Shown: positions 44,385 through 55,154, counted from the first letter of the stretch. The stretch: 64,000 bases of DNA from Streptomyces sp. NBC_01478 (GCF_036227225.1 NZ_CP109444.1:8723501-8787500); one strand, 5' to 3'. Made by a program: numbers and translations. Notes: generated from the letters alone by a model not told the origin.

Positions 44385-47300
44385 TCACTTCAGGCCGAAC
44401 GCCCGCAGTACGGTCTGGTCGATCCCGTTGCCGTCGCGGTCGGTGGCCCGCACGCGCAGCGACACCGACGTGGCGCCCTTCGCGGGCCTGAACCGTGCCT
44501 CCCCCTTCGTGACACCCACCGCTTTCCAGGACGCGCCGTCGTCGTAGGAGACCCACGCCTTCAGACTGCTCGCCCGGACGCTCCCCGACGGGTTCGCGAC
44601 CGGCAGCCCGACCGTCAACTCCCGCTTGCCGTCGGCCCGGTTGAGGAGGTCGAGGCCCTTCGGTGCGATGCCGACGGTGAGCAGCGGCAGTGCCGTCGCG
44701 GAGTCGGTGTGCGCCGAGGCGAAGGTCCACTCGGTGTGCGTGCTCGTGGAGTACGCGGCCCAGGCCGCCTTGCGCTGTACGTCCAGATCGAAGCGGTACG
44801 AGGACGTGGCCGCCGGGACGTCGAAGACGCCGTACCCGCCGCGCGTCGGGTCGCCGACGAGCTGCCCGTCCGCGTAGAGACTGCCCTGCGCGGTGGCGTC
44901 GACGCCGTCGACAAGTCCGTAGTGGCCCGGCGTGGAGTCGCTCAACTCCGGTACGGAGAAGGTGAGTTCGTCGCCGTCGCGCACGGAGAGGCCGTACTCC
45001 TCGCTGCTGCCCGGCCGGACGGCCTGGCGCAGCCAGTCCTCGGTGGGCTCGGTGGCCGCCTCGGTGAAGGTCCGCAGCGGGCTCCACTCGCCCCGGTACG
45101 CCTTCCAGTTCGGATAGACGACATGCCAGGTGCGGGTGTCCGGGTCGACGTAGTAGTACTCGTCGCGTTCCGTGCCCAACTGCGTGTACACGCTGTTCTC
45201 GATGCCGAAGAGCTGCCAGGGGCGGAAGGTGTACAGGGTGTCCGCGCCCATCTCGCCGGCCGTGCCACCGTAGTAACGGGCCTTCCGCTTAACGGTGTTG
45301 GACTTGTCCAGGCGGTAGGTCTGGTTCGCGGTGATGGCGCCGCTCTGCGCGGCGAGCAGGTTGTAGACGTACGGGCTGACCGGTGTGCCGCTCAGCTTCA
45401 GCGTGACCTTCTTGCCGGTCTTCAGCAGGGCGGCCAGTCCGGCGCCCTGCTCGCCGGTGGCGATCATCAGCGGGACGGTGGTCGCCCGGTCCACGGCCTC
45501 GATCCAGAAACCGGGTGTCTTGCGGTAGGCGATGAGGTAACCCGCCCCGGCCTTGGTCGCGTTGTCCAGAGCGCTCTGCGCCCGCTCGGTGGCGCCGAGC
45601 CCGACCACCGCCACCTTGCCCTTGACGTCGAGCCCCGCGAAGTCGGCCTCGGTACCGCCGCCCGCGTCCACCGCCTGGACGGTGTGGTCACCGCTGATCT
45701 TCAACGGGAAGTCGTTGTACGTCTGGGAGTAGTAGAGCGAGGACAGCGGGGTCTTCTCCGGGCCGGTGACGCTCGCCGTCAACTCCTTGGCGTACAGCCG
45801 GAACTTGGCGGAGAATTCCAGGGTGCCCACGGTCACCTGCGGGGTCGGCGCCACATAGACGTGGTCGGTCCACCAGCCCTGGCTGTAGGTGAGGCCCCAG
45901 GCGCTGCCCGGCCCCTCCCGGTGCCAGTTGGTGCTGAAGCCCCTGAACTCGGAGTCCTCCTTCGTCTTCGGCTTGATCTCCACCGCCTTGCGGGCGTCGA
46001 GGACGACCGCGGTGTCGCCGTCGACCTTGATCTCGGGGTTGCCGACCACCGACGTGCCCACGGCCAGGCCGCTCCCGTCCTGGTCCGGGATCCAGGTCGC
46101 GATGGAGTAGGTGCCGGCCGGCACCTGCCAGGTCCAGCCGGTGCCGAGGAAGCCGTAGTCGTCGGGATAGGCGCCGTTCAGCTCCTGGAGCGTGTAGAGC
46201 GACGCCCCGGTGGACGGGTTGCCCTCGCGGTCCACGATCGAGACCTTGAGGTCGTAGGTCTTCGGCGCCTTCTCGAAGCCGACGCCCGTGGTGACCTGGA
46301 CGCCGCCGTCGGCGGTCGCCGTGACATGGCCCGTGTACCGGCCCTGGGATTCCTTCGCCGGGTCGACGCCGACGGAGACGGTGGCGGTGCCCCGCGCGGG
46401 CACGGTCAGGGTGTCCGCGCCCAGTGCGAGGTCGGCGAGCGACGACGAGAGCGTCAACTCCACCGCGTTGTCGGTGGTGTTGGTGTACGTGATGTCCTTG
46501 CTGGCGACACCGTTGTCACCGTCCTCGAACCTGCCGAAGCTCAGCGTCGAGGTCGCGAAGACATCCTGCTCCACGGCCCGTACGGCATCGACCCGGCCGT
46601 CGCCCTGCTCGAACACGGAGTCGTCGGTGTTCGTCTTCGCCGTACTGGCCAGCGCCTCCTTGATCTGCTCACCGGTCCAGTCCGGATGGGCCTGCACGAC
46701 CAGCGCCGCCGCGCCCGCCACATGCGGGGTGGCCATCGAAGTGCCGCTGGCCGTCGTGTAGTTGTCGTCGACCGGAGTGCCCATGGTGGTGCCGGCGGCG
46801 CGGGCCGCGGTGATGTTCACGCCCGGCGCGGTGATCTCCGGCTTGACCGCGAAGTCACCGGGCCGCGGACCCCGGCTGGAGAACGAGGCGAGCTTGTCCG
46901 ACTTGTCGACCGCGCCCACCGTCAGCGCCGAGTCGGCGATGCCCGGGGTGCCCAGGGTCTGCTCGCCCGGGCCCGCGTTGCCGGCCGCGATCACGAACAA
47001 CGTGCCGGTGGACGCCGACAGTTGGTCGACGGTCTCACTGAGCACGTCGGAGGGGCCGTACGCCGTACCGCCCAACGACATCGAGACGATCTTCGCGCCG
47101 GAGTTCGCCGCCCACTCCATGCCCGCGATGATCCAGGAGGCCTGGCCGTGGCCCGTGTCGTCCAGCACCTTGCCGACCAGCAGCTTCGCGCCCGGCGCCA
47201 CCCCCTTGTACCGGCCGCCCGAGGCCGCGCCCGAGCCGACGATCGTGGACGCCACATGGGTACCGTGGCCGAATCCGTCCTGAATCGTCTCGTCCGGTAC

Positions 47301-48053
47301 GAAGCTCTCCGAGCCGGCGATCTTCCCGGCCAGGTCCGGGTGCCCGGTGTCCACGCCCGTGTCCAGGACCGCGACCTCGACGCCCGTGCCGTCGTAGCCC
47401 GCCTTCCACACCTCGGGCGCGCCGATCTGCGGCACGCTCACGTCGAGGGACGCCTGCACCTTGGCGTCCAGCCAGAGCTTGTCGATGCCGTCGCCGAGTT
47501 GCTTCGCGGCCTTCGCGGTGGGTTCGGTGCCGAGTGCCGGGGCGATGTCCGACCAGAAGGCCGTGGACTTCTTCGCGCTGAGCGCGGCGCCGTCGATCCC
47601 GGGCAGCGCCAGCGTCCGGCGCGTGCCCTCGGGGGTCTCGGTGCCCTTGCTGTAGGTCGCGATGACCGGGGTGGAGCCGGTCTTCGCGTCCGTGTAGCCC
47701 TGCTTCACCAACTGGGTGACGTTGAACAGGGCGGGGTCGAGGCGGCCCGCCTTGATGAGCGGGACGGCGTCCGCCGGCAGGACGCTGATCTCGCCGTTCT
47801 TCTCGCTGGACAGGAAGGTGGCGGCCTCGCGGCCCTTGCCGCGCCGGACGTCGACGGCGTTCCTGCCGTCCGGTCCGGCGGTGAGGGTCACGGTGTCGCC
47901 GGTGATGAGGGTGACGGTCTGCGGTGGGGTGGTGCTCGGGCCCGTGAGGTGGGTGGGGACCGTGGAACCGGCGGCGGCTGTCGCGGGCGCGATGGCCCCC
48001 GCGAGCAGTCCGGCCGTTCCGGCCACGGCCCACAGGGCGTGGAGTCTTCGCAT
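44385..48053 (-). CDS. Secreted S8 family serine peptidase (subtilase), large multidomain
   Basis: The 1,222-residue extracellular protease starts with a signal peptide (MRRLHALWAVAGTAGLLAGA to about residue 27) and a propeptide. The catalytic domain (about 205-480) has the full triad D231 (VLDTG), H266 (GHGTHVA) and S439 (GTSMA), plus the oxyanion Asn in AAGNAGP. Beta-sandwich domains follow, then a PA-like insert (about 835-920, KGKVAVVGLG) and a C-terminal fibronectin-like domain (SYDDGASW). The frame extends 20 codons upstream, but GGAGG at about 10 bases before the ATG at 48053 sets this start. It is divergent from a two-component system and has a LacI-type palindrome just upstream. The substrate is unknown. 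Confidence 0.93.
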   Translation of the reverse strand: MRRLHALWAVAGTAGLLAGAIAPATAAAGSTVPTHLTGPSTTPPQTVTLITGDTVTLTAGPDGRNAVDVRRGKGREAATFLSSEKNGEISVLPADAVPLIKAGRLDPALFNVTQLVKQGYTDAKTGSTPVIATYSKGTETPEGTRRTLALPGIDGAALSAKKSTAFWSDIAPALGTEPTAKAAKQLGDGIDKLWLDAKVQASLDVSVPQIGAPEVWKAGYDGTGVEVAVLDTGVDTGHPDLAGKIAGSESFVPDETIQDGFGHGTHVASTIVGSGAASGGRYKGVAPGAKLLVGKVLDDTGHGQASWIIAGMEWAANSGAKIVSMSLGGTAYGPSDVLSETVDQLSASTGTLFVIAAGNAGPGEQTLGTPGIADSALTVGAVDKSDKLASFSSRGPRPGDFAVKPEITAPGVNITAARAAGTTMGTPVDDNYTTASGTSMATPHVAGAAALVVQAHPDWTGEQIKEALASTAKTNTDDSVFEQGDGRVDAVRAVEQDVFATSTLSFGRFEDGDNGVASKDITYTNTTDNAVELTLSSSLADLALGADTLTVPARGTATVSVGVDPAKESQGRYTGHVTATADGGVQVTTGVGFEKAPKTYDLKVSIVDREGNPSTGASLYTLQELNGAYPDDYGFLGTGWTWQVPAGTYSIATWIPDQDGSGLAVGTSVVGNPEIKVDGDTAVVLDARKAVEIKPKTKEDSEFRGFSTNWHREGPGSAWGLTYSQGWWTDHVYVAPTPQVTVGTLEFSAKFRLYAKELTASVTGPEKTPLSSLYYSQTYNDFPLKISGDHTVQAVDAGGGTEADFAGLDVKGKVAVVGLGATERAQSALDNATKAGAGYLIAYRKTPGFWIEAVDRATTVPLMIATGEQGAGLAALLKTGKKVTLKLSGTPVSPYVYNLLAAQSGAITANQTYRLDKSNTVKRKARYYGGTAGEMGADTLYTFRPWQLFGIENSVYTQLGTERDEYYYVDPDTRTWHVVYPNWKAYRGEWSPLRTFTEAATEPTEDWLRQAVRPGSSEEYGLSVRDGDELTFSVPELSDSTPGHYGLVDGVDATAQGSLYADGQLVGDPTRGGYGVFDVPAATSSYRFDLDVQRKAAWAAYSTSTHTEWTFASAHTDSATALPLLTVGIAPKGLDLLNRADGKRELTVGLPVANPSGSVRASSLKAWVSYDDGASWKAVGVTKGEARFRPAKGATSVSLRVRATDRDGNGIDQTVLRAFGLK

Positions 48054-48076
48054 GGGTGGACGTCCTCCCCTGAACG

Positions 48077-48090
48077 CGGAAACGCTTCCG
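48077..48090. promoter_or_regulatory. LacI-type imperfect palindrome upstream of the subtilase
   Basis: CGGAA-ACGC-TTCCG has five-base arms around a CG-centred core, the usual shape of LacI-family operators, and lies 24 bp before the subtilase start. No LacI gene is in the window. Confidence 0.4.
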
Positions 48091-48331
48091 CCCGGTGAGC
48101 GGAAGCCAGTCATCAGAGTGAGTGCCGGGTCCTCGGCGACTCAAGGGGATCAGGTGGCCGGAGAGTGCCAACGCCCGCTTCGGCCACGGCAGTTGGCGAA
48201 GGCGCTGGTCGACGGGCGCGGCCGTCGCCGACCGCCCGCCGGTGTCCGTGCCCCGGACCCCCGCCCGTTCGCACGGCTCGGGCTCAGGTGGAACACAGGA
48301 TTCCCTCAGCGGGCCGGGACAGAATCGGGAC

Positions 48332-49053
<722 letters not shown>

Positions 49054-49057
<4 letters not shown>

Positions 49058-50586
49058 ACCTTCTGACCCGCAACCGGGGCCGCCTGCGAGGCCGTTCACT
49101 GCGCACCCGGCTCCTGCTCTTCATCAGCGCCACCCTGGTCGCCGTGTGCGCCACGATGGCCCTCACCACCGTCTTCGCCCAACGCGCCTATCTGCTGGGC
49201 AACTTGGACGACCGGGTCGGCGACGCCGCCCAGCGCAGCCTGGGCGGGGCCGAACTGCGTCCGGGCTTCGACGACGACCTCGGGTTCCTCGCGGAGAACG
49301 GCCACGCGGCCGGGACACTCGCCGCGCGGCTGAACGACAAGGGTGCCGTCATCGCCGCGGCCGTCGTCAGCCAGGACGCCCCGCCGCAGAACCTCACCGC
49401 CGCCCAGCGCGCGGCCCTCAAAGGCATCACGGCCGACGGCGCGAAACACACCCGCACCGTGCCCGGCCTCGGCACCTACCGGATCACCGTGCTCGACGAC
49501 AACGGGGTCCGGGTCCTCGCCGGCCTTCCGATGGACGACGTACAGGACATGATCAGCGGTCTGGTGGTGGTCGAGGCCGCCGTCGCCCTCGCGGGCCTGA
49601 CCGTGGCGGGCTGTCTGTGCGCGGTCGTCATACGACGGCAGCTACGGCCCCTGGGCCGGGTCGCCGCCACCGCGGTCGAGGTCTCCCGCTCGCAGCTCGG
49701 CCACGGCGAGGTCACCGCCCTCACCCGGGTGCCCGAGCGGGACACCGACCCCGGCAGCGAGGCCGGCCAGGTCGGCGCCGCGCTCAACCGCATGATCGAC
49801 CACGTCGAGTCCTCGCTCGCCGAACGCCAGCGCAGCGAGGAGCAGATGCGCCGCAGCGAGGAACGCATGCGCCGCTTCCTGGCCGACGCCAGCCATGAAC
49901 TGCGCACCCCGCTGGCCTCCATCGCGGGCTACGCCGAGCTGATGAACCGCGGCACCGACCGCATCGAACCGGGGCTCGCCTGGCGCCGGGTCACCGCCGA
50001 GTCGGCGCGCATGACGGGACTGGTGGAGGACCTGCTGCTGCTCGCCCGGCTCGACGAGGGCCGGCCCCTGCAGTCCGCCGAGGTGGACCTCGCCGCGCTG
50101 CTCGCCGAAGCGGTGTGGGACGCGCGCGCGGCGGGCACCGGCCACGAGTGGCAGCTCCAACTGTCCCTGGACGCCCCGGCGTTGGTCGTCGGCGACGAGG
50201 CCCGCCTGCACCAGGTGCTGGCCAACCTGCTGGCCAACGCGCGTATGCACACGCCTGTGGGCACCACGGTCACGGCGAGCGTCGAGGCCACGGCCGTCCA
50301 CACCGTCGTCGTCCGGGTCCGCGACGACGGCCCCGGCATTCCCCCCGCCCTGCTCCCCACGGTCTTCGAACGCTTCACCCGCGCCGACGCCTCCCGCACC
50401 CGCGCCGGCGGCAAGGAGGGCGGCTCCGGCCTCGGCCTGGCCATCGCGACGGCGATCACGGGAGCGCACGGCGGCCGTATCGACGTCACCAGCGTCCCGG
50501 GCCGCACCGAGTTCACCATCGAACTTCCGGCGGCCGAACTCCCGCCCGCCGAACCGGCGATGGGCGTCCGCACGGCGCGCGTCTAG
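49054..50586 (+). CDS. Sensor histidine kinase
   Basis: The 510-residue membrane kinase has a first transmembrane helix (about residues 18-45), a roughly 120-residue extracytoplasmic sensor region with no recognisable fold, a second helix (about 168-192, VVVEAAVALAGLTVAGC) and a HAMP linker. A short coiled stretch precedes the HisKA domain with H281 (DASHELRTP), and the ATPase domain has N (ANLLANARMH), G1 (DDGPGIP), F and G2 (GSGLGLA) boxes. It is translationally coupled to the regulator by ATGA. The domain layout resembles Tcr/Tre-type OmpR-class kinases of actinobacteria; the signal is unknown. Confidence 0.95.
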
Positions 50587-50603
50587 AAGAGCACCGCGCG
50601 CCG
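50573..50603. terminator. Hairpin at the end of the kinase gene
   Basis: CGGCGCGCG and CGCGCGCCG form a perfect 9-bp stem; the kinase stop codon is in the 13-base loop. It lies between the convergent kinase and GH27 genes. Confidence 0.6.
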
Positions 50604-50633
50604 CACGGACACCCCGACCGAGAGCCCGGCCCG

Positions 50634-52901
50634 CTAGGGCGAGGTCGTGAACCCGTCGAAGTCCGCCTCGCCCGTGGTGCCCGAGGCGTGCGAGGTCTGG
50701 GTGAGGCCGACGTCCTGGGTGGCGGCGGCGGTCGGGACGTCGATGGTGCCGACGAGGTTCCACGTGCTGTTGTCGGTCGAGTAGTAGCCGCTGTACGAGG
50801 TGCCGTCGCGGACGAGTTTCAGCCACGACGGATAGACGGCGGTACCGGCGGAGTCCTGCGCGTCGAGCTTCCCGTCGCCGTCGCTGTCCCAGTCGAGCAG
50901 ATAACCGTTGCCCGGGGTCGCGACCAGGGCCAAGTAGCCCGGGGACGTGTCGGGTTGGGTGATGTCGTTGCGGACCATGATCCCGGCCTTCGCCCAGACG
51001 TCCGTGTCCGACTGCGAGTCGAGCTTCACGGTCGTCACCGAACCGTCGTGCTCGGCCCCGGGCAGATAGACCGTGCCGTACTCGTTCGTGCCGTTGTACA
51101 GATCCGCGCCCTGCGCCCGGATGCCGAGTCGGGTCCCGGACTGGCTGAAGCTCGCCGTGGTCGAGGCGAACGTCCGGTACGGGGCGGTGACTTGGTGGTT
51201 GACGGTGATCGTGTCACCGGCGGTGAGCCGGGTCTTCCCGGCCGACCCGAAGCGGTAGCTCGCCGTCCCCTGGAAGTCGCTGGAGGCGAAGAGCTTCGCC
51301 GAGGGCGGGATGGAGACGGAGTAGGCGACCTTCAGCGCGTGCCCGCCGCGAATCGTCCGGGCCCGGGTCACATCACGCGTGGTGATCTTCGTGCCCGACG
51401 GCCCGGTGAGGGTCAGCGCGGCATCGGTGACCGGCCGCGACCCGTTGTCGGACAGGACCGCGGTCACCGTACGCGTGGTGCTGTCGCTGGGCGCGGGGGC
51501 CCAGTCGAGCGCCAGCGAGACGTCCGGAGCCGCGCCGCCCACCGGGTGACGGGTGCCGTGGACCCGGTACAGGACCACCCCGTGCGCGGGCACATTGGCG
51601 GCGATCCGCCCCGCGGACTCGGTCAGTTGACGACTCCACAGATCCCGAAGGGCGTAGTCGCGCGCCGAGGGCAGCCCCAACGCGCCCGCGGTCGTGGCGA
51701 CTTCGCGAGGAGCCGACCCGGTGTTGAACAGACCGACCACGACATCCCCGTCGGGTTCGGTCTTGGCGAACACCTGGGAGTCGGCGTCCGAGGAGATCCG
51801 CCGGGCGTCGATGCCGTCCTGGTCGACCGCGAGGACGTCGGTGTTCTTCAGCAGGGCGAGGTCGGCGGGGTCGAGGTGCGTGAGGTCGGTTCCGAGGACG
51901 AGCGGGGAGGCGGCCAGCGACCAGAGGCTCATCTGGGTCCTGCGCTCGTCGGGGGTGAGCCCGTTGTCGGCGCCGTTCCCGATCTCCAGGGAGTCGTAGT
52001 CGTTGTAGCCGCCGGGCCCGCCGTACGGTGCCCAGGCGGCGACCTGGTCGAAGCGGGACGCGACGGAGGCCCAGGTCGTCAGCGGGTAACTGCTGTTGTC
52101 CGGACCGCAGTAGCACTCGATGTCGCCGCCGGTGCGCCAGCCGTTGGAGAGCTTCTTCCAGGTGCCGGCGTTGTTGATGTCGAGGTTGTTGGACAGCTCC
52201 AGATGGATCGGCCGGCCGGTGTGCCGCAGGGCGTCCGACCAGGCCTGGACGTCCTGTTGGTCGGACGTGCCGACGCCGTCGATCTTGAGATAGTCGATGC
52301 CCCACCCGGCGAACTGCCCGGCCCACGAGTCGACGAACGTCTGCGCACCGGGCTTGGCGTAGTCGATGCCCACCATGCCGCCGCAGTTGTAGTTGCTCTC
52401 CGTCGTCGAGGTGGCGATGTCCCGTGCGTGGTACGGCGTTCCCTTGATCTCGGTGTTCTTGGCGACCGCCTGCTGGGAGATGCCGGGAGTGACGTACAGG
52501 CCGAACTTCAGCCCCAGGGAGTGCACATGGTCGGCCACGACCTGGACGCCGTTCTCACCGCCGCGCGGCGGGAACTTGACGGGGTCGGTGACCCAGCGGC
52601 CGTACTGGTCGACGTCCGGGCCCTGGCTGCCCGGGCACTGGTACCAGAAGTCGTCGACGTTGGCGTAGACGAAGCCGTTTTTCGCCAGGCCGCTGGTCTT
52701 GAGCGCCTTCGCCTGCGCCTCGATGGTCCGCGCGGTCGGATCGCGCCGCACGAAACTCCAACTGCTCCACCCCAGCACGGGTTTGAGCCCGACACCGTTG
52801 TCATCGGCTCTCGCGGACTGACCGCCGGTCGCGGTGACTCCCATGGTGAGCAGCAGCGCCCCGGTCAACGCGGCCAGCACGCTGCGGATCTGTCTTCTCA
52901 T
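50634..52901 (-). CDS. Secreted GH27 glycosidase (alpha-galactosidase-like) with C-terminal beta-sandwich domains
   Basis: GH27 enzymes remove terminal alpha-linked galactose (or related sugars) with retention. After a signal peptide (residues 1-33) the TIM barrel starts at LGWSSWS; D208 in YLKIDG is the expected nucleophile and D260 in WRTGGDI the acid/base. Usual GH27 has YLKYDNC; the change to IDGVG suggests a subfamily with different specificity. A GH27-type C-domain, a NEW3-like domain (about 455-540) and a terminal beta-sandwich of the DUF1349/LamG kind (about 560-755) follow. The third Met (52901) is taken as start because GGAGG lies 8 bases before it. 755 residues. Confidence 0.9.
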   Translation of the reverse strand: MRRQIRSVLAALTGALLLTMGVTATGGQSARADDNGVGLKPVLGWSSWSFVRRDPTARTIEAQAKALKTSGLAKNGFVYANVDDFWYQCPGSQGPDVDQYGRWVTDPVKFPPRGGENGVQVVADHVHSLGLKFGLYVTPGISQQAVAKNTEIKGTPYHARDIATSTTESNYNCGGMVGIDYAKPGAQTFVDSWAGQFAGWGIDYLKIDGVGTSDQQDVQAWSDALRHTGRPIHLELSNNLDINNAGTWKKLSNGWRTGGDIECYCGPDNSSYPLTTWASVASRFDQVAAWAPYGGPGGYNDYDSLEIGNGADNGLTPDERRTQMSLWSLAASPLVLGTDLTHLDPADLALLKNTDVLAVDQDGIDARRISSDADSQVFAKTEPDGDVVVGLFNTGSAPREVATTAGALGLPSARDYALRDLWSRQLTESAGRIAANVPAHGVVLYRVHGTRHPVGGAAPDVSLALDWAPAPSDSTTRTVTAVLSDNGSRPVTDAALTLTGPSGTKITTRDVTRARTIRGGHALKVAYSVSIPPSAKLFASSDFQGTASYRFGSAGKTRLTAGDTITVNHQVTAPYRTFASTTASFSQSGTRLGIRAQGADLYNGTNEYGTVYLPGAEHDGSVTTVKLDSQSDTDVWAKAGIMVRNDITQPDTSPGYLALVATPGNGYLLDWDSDGDGKLDAQDSAGTAVYPSWLKLVRDGTSYSGYYSTDNSTWNLVGTIDVPTAAATQDVGLTQTSHASGTTGEADFDGFTTSP

Positions 52902-53105
52902 GAGCCGTTCCTCCATCGCAACGCTCACCTGACTCAGAAAACGTCAAGAACCAACCCCGTCAACGCGACAAGTGAACAGGACCGAACGCCAGCCACCACA
53001 TGGCGCGCTTGGCCAAAACTGGGTCAAGTCTGTGGGGCCACTGTGGCGGCAGGGGAGGAGATCCCGGTCCCGGGGTCCGGCGGGCCCGGCATCGCTCACC
53101 GGTGT

Positions 53106-53513
53106 TCAGGTGAACGGGGGTGGTTCGTAGACGTGTTGAGGCGCCACGCGGCGCGGCAGCGGTTGCCGCCAATCGCCCTGCCGAGCGACGAGGATCCGGC
53201 GGGCCAGAGTCCGCACCTCGTCCCAGGTGGCATCCGCGCCCAGTGCGTCGGCCCACCGCCCGGGGCGGAAATCGAGGTCCATCTCGTCCAGGAGCCGGCC
53301 GACAGCCCTGAGGTCCCGCAGGGTCTCTGGTTCGAGGGTTCCCCGCTCCGCCATCCCTTCTGCCAGATGAAGGCTGAACTCGATCTCCTCGGCGACGGCG
53401 ACACTTCGTACGTCGTGCTCGCGGGCCCAGGCCTGCTGATCCGGGGTGTCGGCCGCGAGGAAGGCCAGCAGTGGCGCGATCCAGCGCGGCCAGTGCTCGC
53501 TCTCGAGATTCAT
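53106..53513 (-). CDS. Conserved-looking small protein of unknown function
   Basis: The 135-residue product has no motif I recognise. It is mostly helical, acidic and rich in Trp/Leu/Glu (WPRWIAPLLAFLAADTP, EEIEFSLHLAEGMAERG, LLDEMDLDFRPGRWADALG). No signal peptide or membrane segment is seen. The frame runs up to 53687, but the ATG at 53513 with GAGG before it removes a composition-poor extension. It lies upstream of and in line with GH27, 204 bp away, and is divergent from the LPMO gene. Confidence 0.6.
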   Translation of the reverse strand: MNLESEHWPRWIAPLLAFLAADTPDQQAWAREHDVRSVAVAEEIEFSLHLAEGMAERGTLEPETLRDLRAVGRLLDEMDLDFRPGRWADALGADATWDEVRTLARRILVARQGDWRQPLPRRVAPQHVYEPPPFT

Positions 53514-53620
53514 GCGGGCAGCCTCGCACACGGCATGTCCATGCCTGCCGACGCCGGACTCCTGGCGCCCCCGCCGTTTACACCCTCCCCAGTCCGCGCT
53601 AACTTCACGGACAAGTGGGG

Positions 53621-53634
53621 TGGGAGCGCTCCCA
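53621..53634. promoter_or_regulatory. CebR operator upstream of the LPMO gene
   Basis: TGGGAGCGCTCCCA is a perfect 14-bp palindrome and, as known from Streptomyces cellulase genes, the canonical site of the cellobiose-responsive LacI-family repressor CebR. It lies 108 bp before the LPMO start. Confidence 0.88.
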
Positions 53635-53742
53635 CCCGCCCGGCGGTCCGGAACCCGTCGGGCGTCACCGGATTGCCCCCACCCCACGCATCCCCATCCG
53701 CACGTTCCTCACGACCGCCGAGCGAAGGGACGTAGAACTGTC

Positions 53743-54831
53743 ATGTCTATGACAGAACCACCTCCGAGCCTCACGTCGCGATTACCGCGCCCCACCCCCC
53801 ACCGAGCCCTCTTCCTCGTCCTCCTGGCCCTGCTCACCACCGTCCCCGCCCTGGCCCTGATCCTCGCCACCGGCGGCCGGGCGGAAGCCCACGGCACGCC
53901 CATGAAACCCGCGAGCCGCACCTTCCTCTGCTGGCAGGACGCGCTGACCGCCACCGGTGAGATCAAACCCATCAACCCGGCCTGCAAGGCGGCCCAACAG
54001 GTCAGCGGCACAACGCCGTTCTACAACTGGTTCTCCGTGCTGCGTTCCGACGGAGCCGGCCGCACCCGCGGCTTCGTGCCGGACGGCCAGTTGTGCAGCG
54101 GCGGCAACACCAACTTCACCGGCTTCAACCTCCCGCGCGACGACTGGCCGCTCACCCATCTCACCTCGGGCGCGACGGTCGACTTCTCGTACAACGCCTG
54201 GGCGGCGCATCCGGGTTGGTTCTACGTCTACGTCACCAAGGACGGCTTCGACCCGACGACGACCCTCACCTGGGACGCCATGGAGGACACTCCGTTCCTC
54301 ACGGTCGACCACCCGCCGCTCAACGGCAGTCCGGGCACGGTCGAGGCCAACTACTCCTGGACCGGGCAGCTTCCGGCGAACAAGTCGGGGCGGCACATCA
54401 TCTACATGGTGTGGCAGCGCTCGGACAGCACCGAGACCTTCTACTCGTGCTCCGATGTCGTATTCGACGGCGGCAACGGTGAGGTGACGGGTATTCACGA
54501 CCCGGGCAACCCCACCGACCCGGTACCCGGGGTCTGTTCGGCGACCCGTCGTACGACGGGCAGTTGGCCCGGCGGCTACCAGTCCGAGGTGACCGTCACC
54601 AACTCCGGCGACGTCCCGATGCTCGGCTGGATGGTCAACTGGACGCTTCCCGGCGGCCAGTCGGTCGCCAGTCTCTGGAACGGCAACGCGACCTACACCG
54701 GCCAGGACGTGATGGTTCACAACGCCGACTGGAACGGCTCACTGAGTCCGGGCCAGAGTGCCACCTTCGGCTACGTCGTGAACGGCGACGGAGGTGACCC
54801 GGCAACTGCCCTTCCCTGCCAGGTCGGTTGA
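53743..54831 (+). CDS. AA10 lytic polysaccharide monooxygenase with CBM2
   Basis: AA10 enzymes are copper oxidases that break crystalline cellulose or chitin. The 362-residue precursor has a long signal peptide; cleavage after AEA exposes H50 as residue 1 of the mature enzyme (HGTPMKPASRTF), half of the histidine brace, with H156 (WAAHPGW) as the likely second ligand. Four Cys are in the catalytic domain (50 to about 240). A Pro-rich linker joins a CBM2 (about 262-362) with the exposed Trp residues GSWPGGY, LGWMVNW and NADWNGS. CBM2 and the CebR box point to cellulose. The ribosome site GAAGGGA is 12 bases from the ATG, a long spacing; a second ATG lies 6 bp further. Confidence 0.93.
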   Translation: MSMTEPPPSLTSRLPRPTPHRALFLVLLALLTTVPALALILATGGRAEAHGTPMKPASRTFLCWQDALTATGEIKPINPACKAAQQVSGTTPFYNWFSVLRSDGAGRTRGFVPDGQLCSGGNTNFTGFNLPRDDWPLTHLTSGATVDFSYNAWAAHPGWFYVYVTKDGFDPTTTLTWDAMEDTPFLTVDHPPLNGSPGTVEANYSWTGQLPANKSGRHIIYMVWQRSDSTETFYSCSDVVFDGGNGEVTGIHDPGNPTDPVPGVCSATRRTTGSWPGGYQSEVTVTNSGDVPMLGWMVNWTLPGGQSVASLWNGNATYTGQDVMVHNADWNGSLSPGQSATFGYVVNGDGGDPATALPCQVG

Positions 54832-54844
54832 GCCTGAGCTCGGG

Positions 54845-54911
54845 GCGGACCCGGCGGTCGGGGGCCACCGGGTCCGCGAGCCGGGCAGGTCATGGGGGTG
54901 AACCTGCCCGG
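54845..54911 (+). terminator. Tandem hairpins after the LPMO gene
   Basis: Stem 1: GCGGACCCGG (54845-54854) with CCGGGTCCGC (54868-54877). Stem 2: CCGGGCAGGT (54881-54890) with ACCTGCCCGG (54902-54911). Both stems are perfect over 10 bp. They insulate the next promoter. Confidence 0.8.
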
Positions 54912-54942
54912 GTGATGCGTGGCTTGGGGCGACGCTGTGGTG

Positions 54943-55000
54943 CGACAACGTTGTCGAATGGTCTGCATATGACTCTACCGCTCCAACGGACAACGATGTC
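54943..55000. promoter_or_regulatory. Two LacI-type operators upstream of the first GH92 gene
   Basis: CGACAACGTTGTCG (54943-54956) is a perfect palindrome. GACAACGATGTC (54989-55000) is the same 12-mer with one change, 45 bp further. The 323-bp stretch 54832-55154 holds these, the tandem terminator above and no gene. The same GACAACGTTGTC occurs before the second GH92 gene. Confidence 0.75.
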
Positions 55001-55154
55001 AAGCGAGTTGGCCTGAGGGCGCCGTCCGAGTGGGTGCCCCGCGTGCCCTCGCCGACGCACGCGCTCTTCCGTGGTACGGGTGGCGCACGTTACTGTCCCT
55101 GCGGCTTGTGCGACCTGTGGTGCGCGACCCGTCCGAAGGAGGAGGGGCCGCGTC

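Noticed and set aside
44334..48098. 1,254-codon open frame antisense to the subtilase
   Set aside because: The minus-strand frame has a full catalytic triad and signal peptide; the antisense frame has nothing recognisable.
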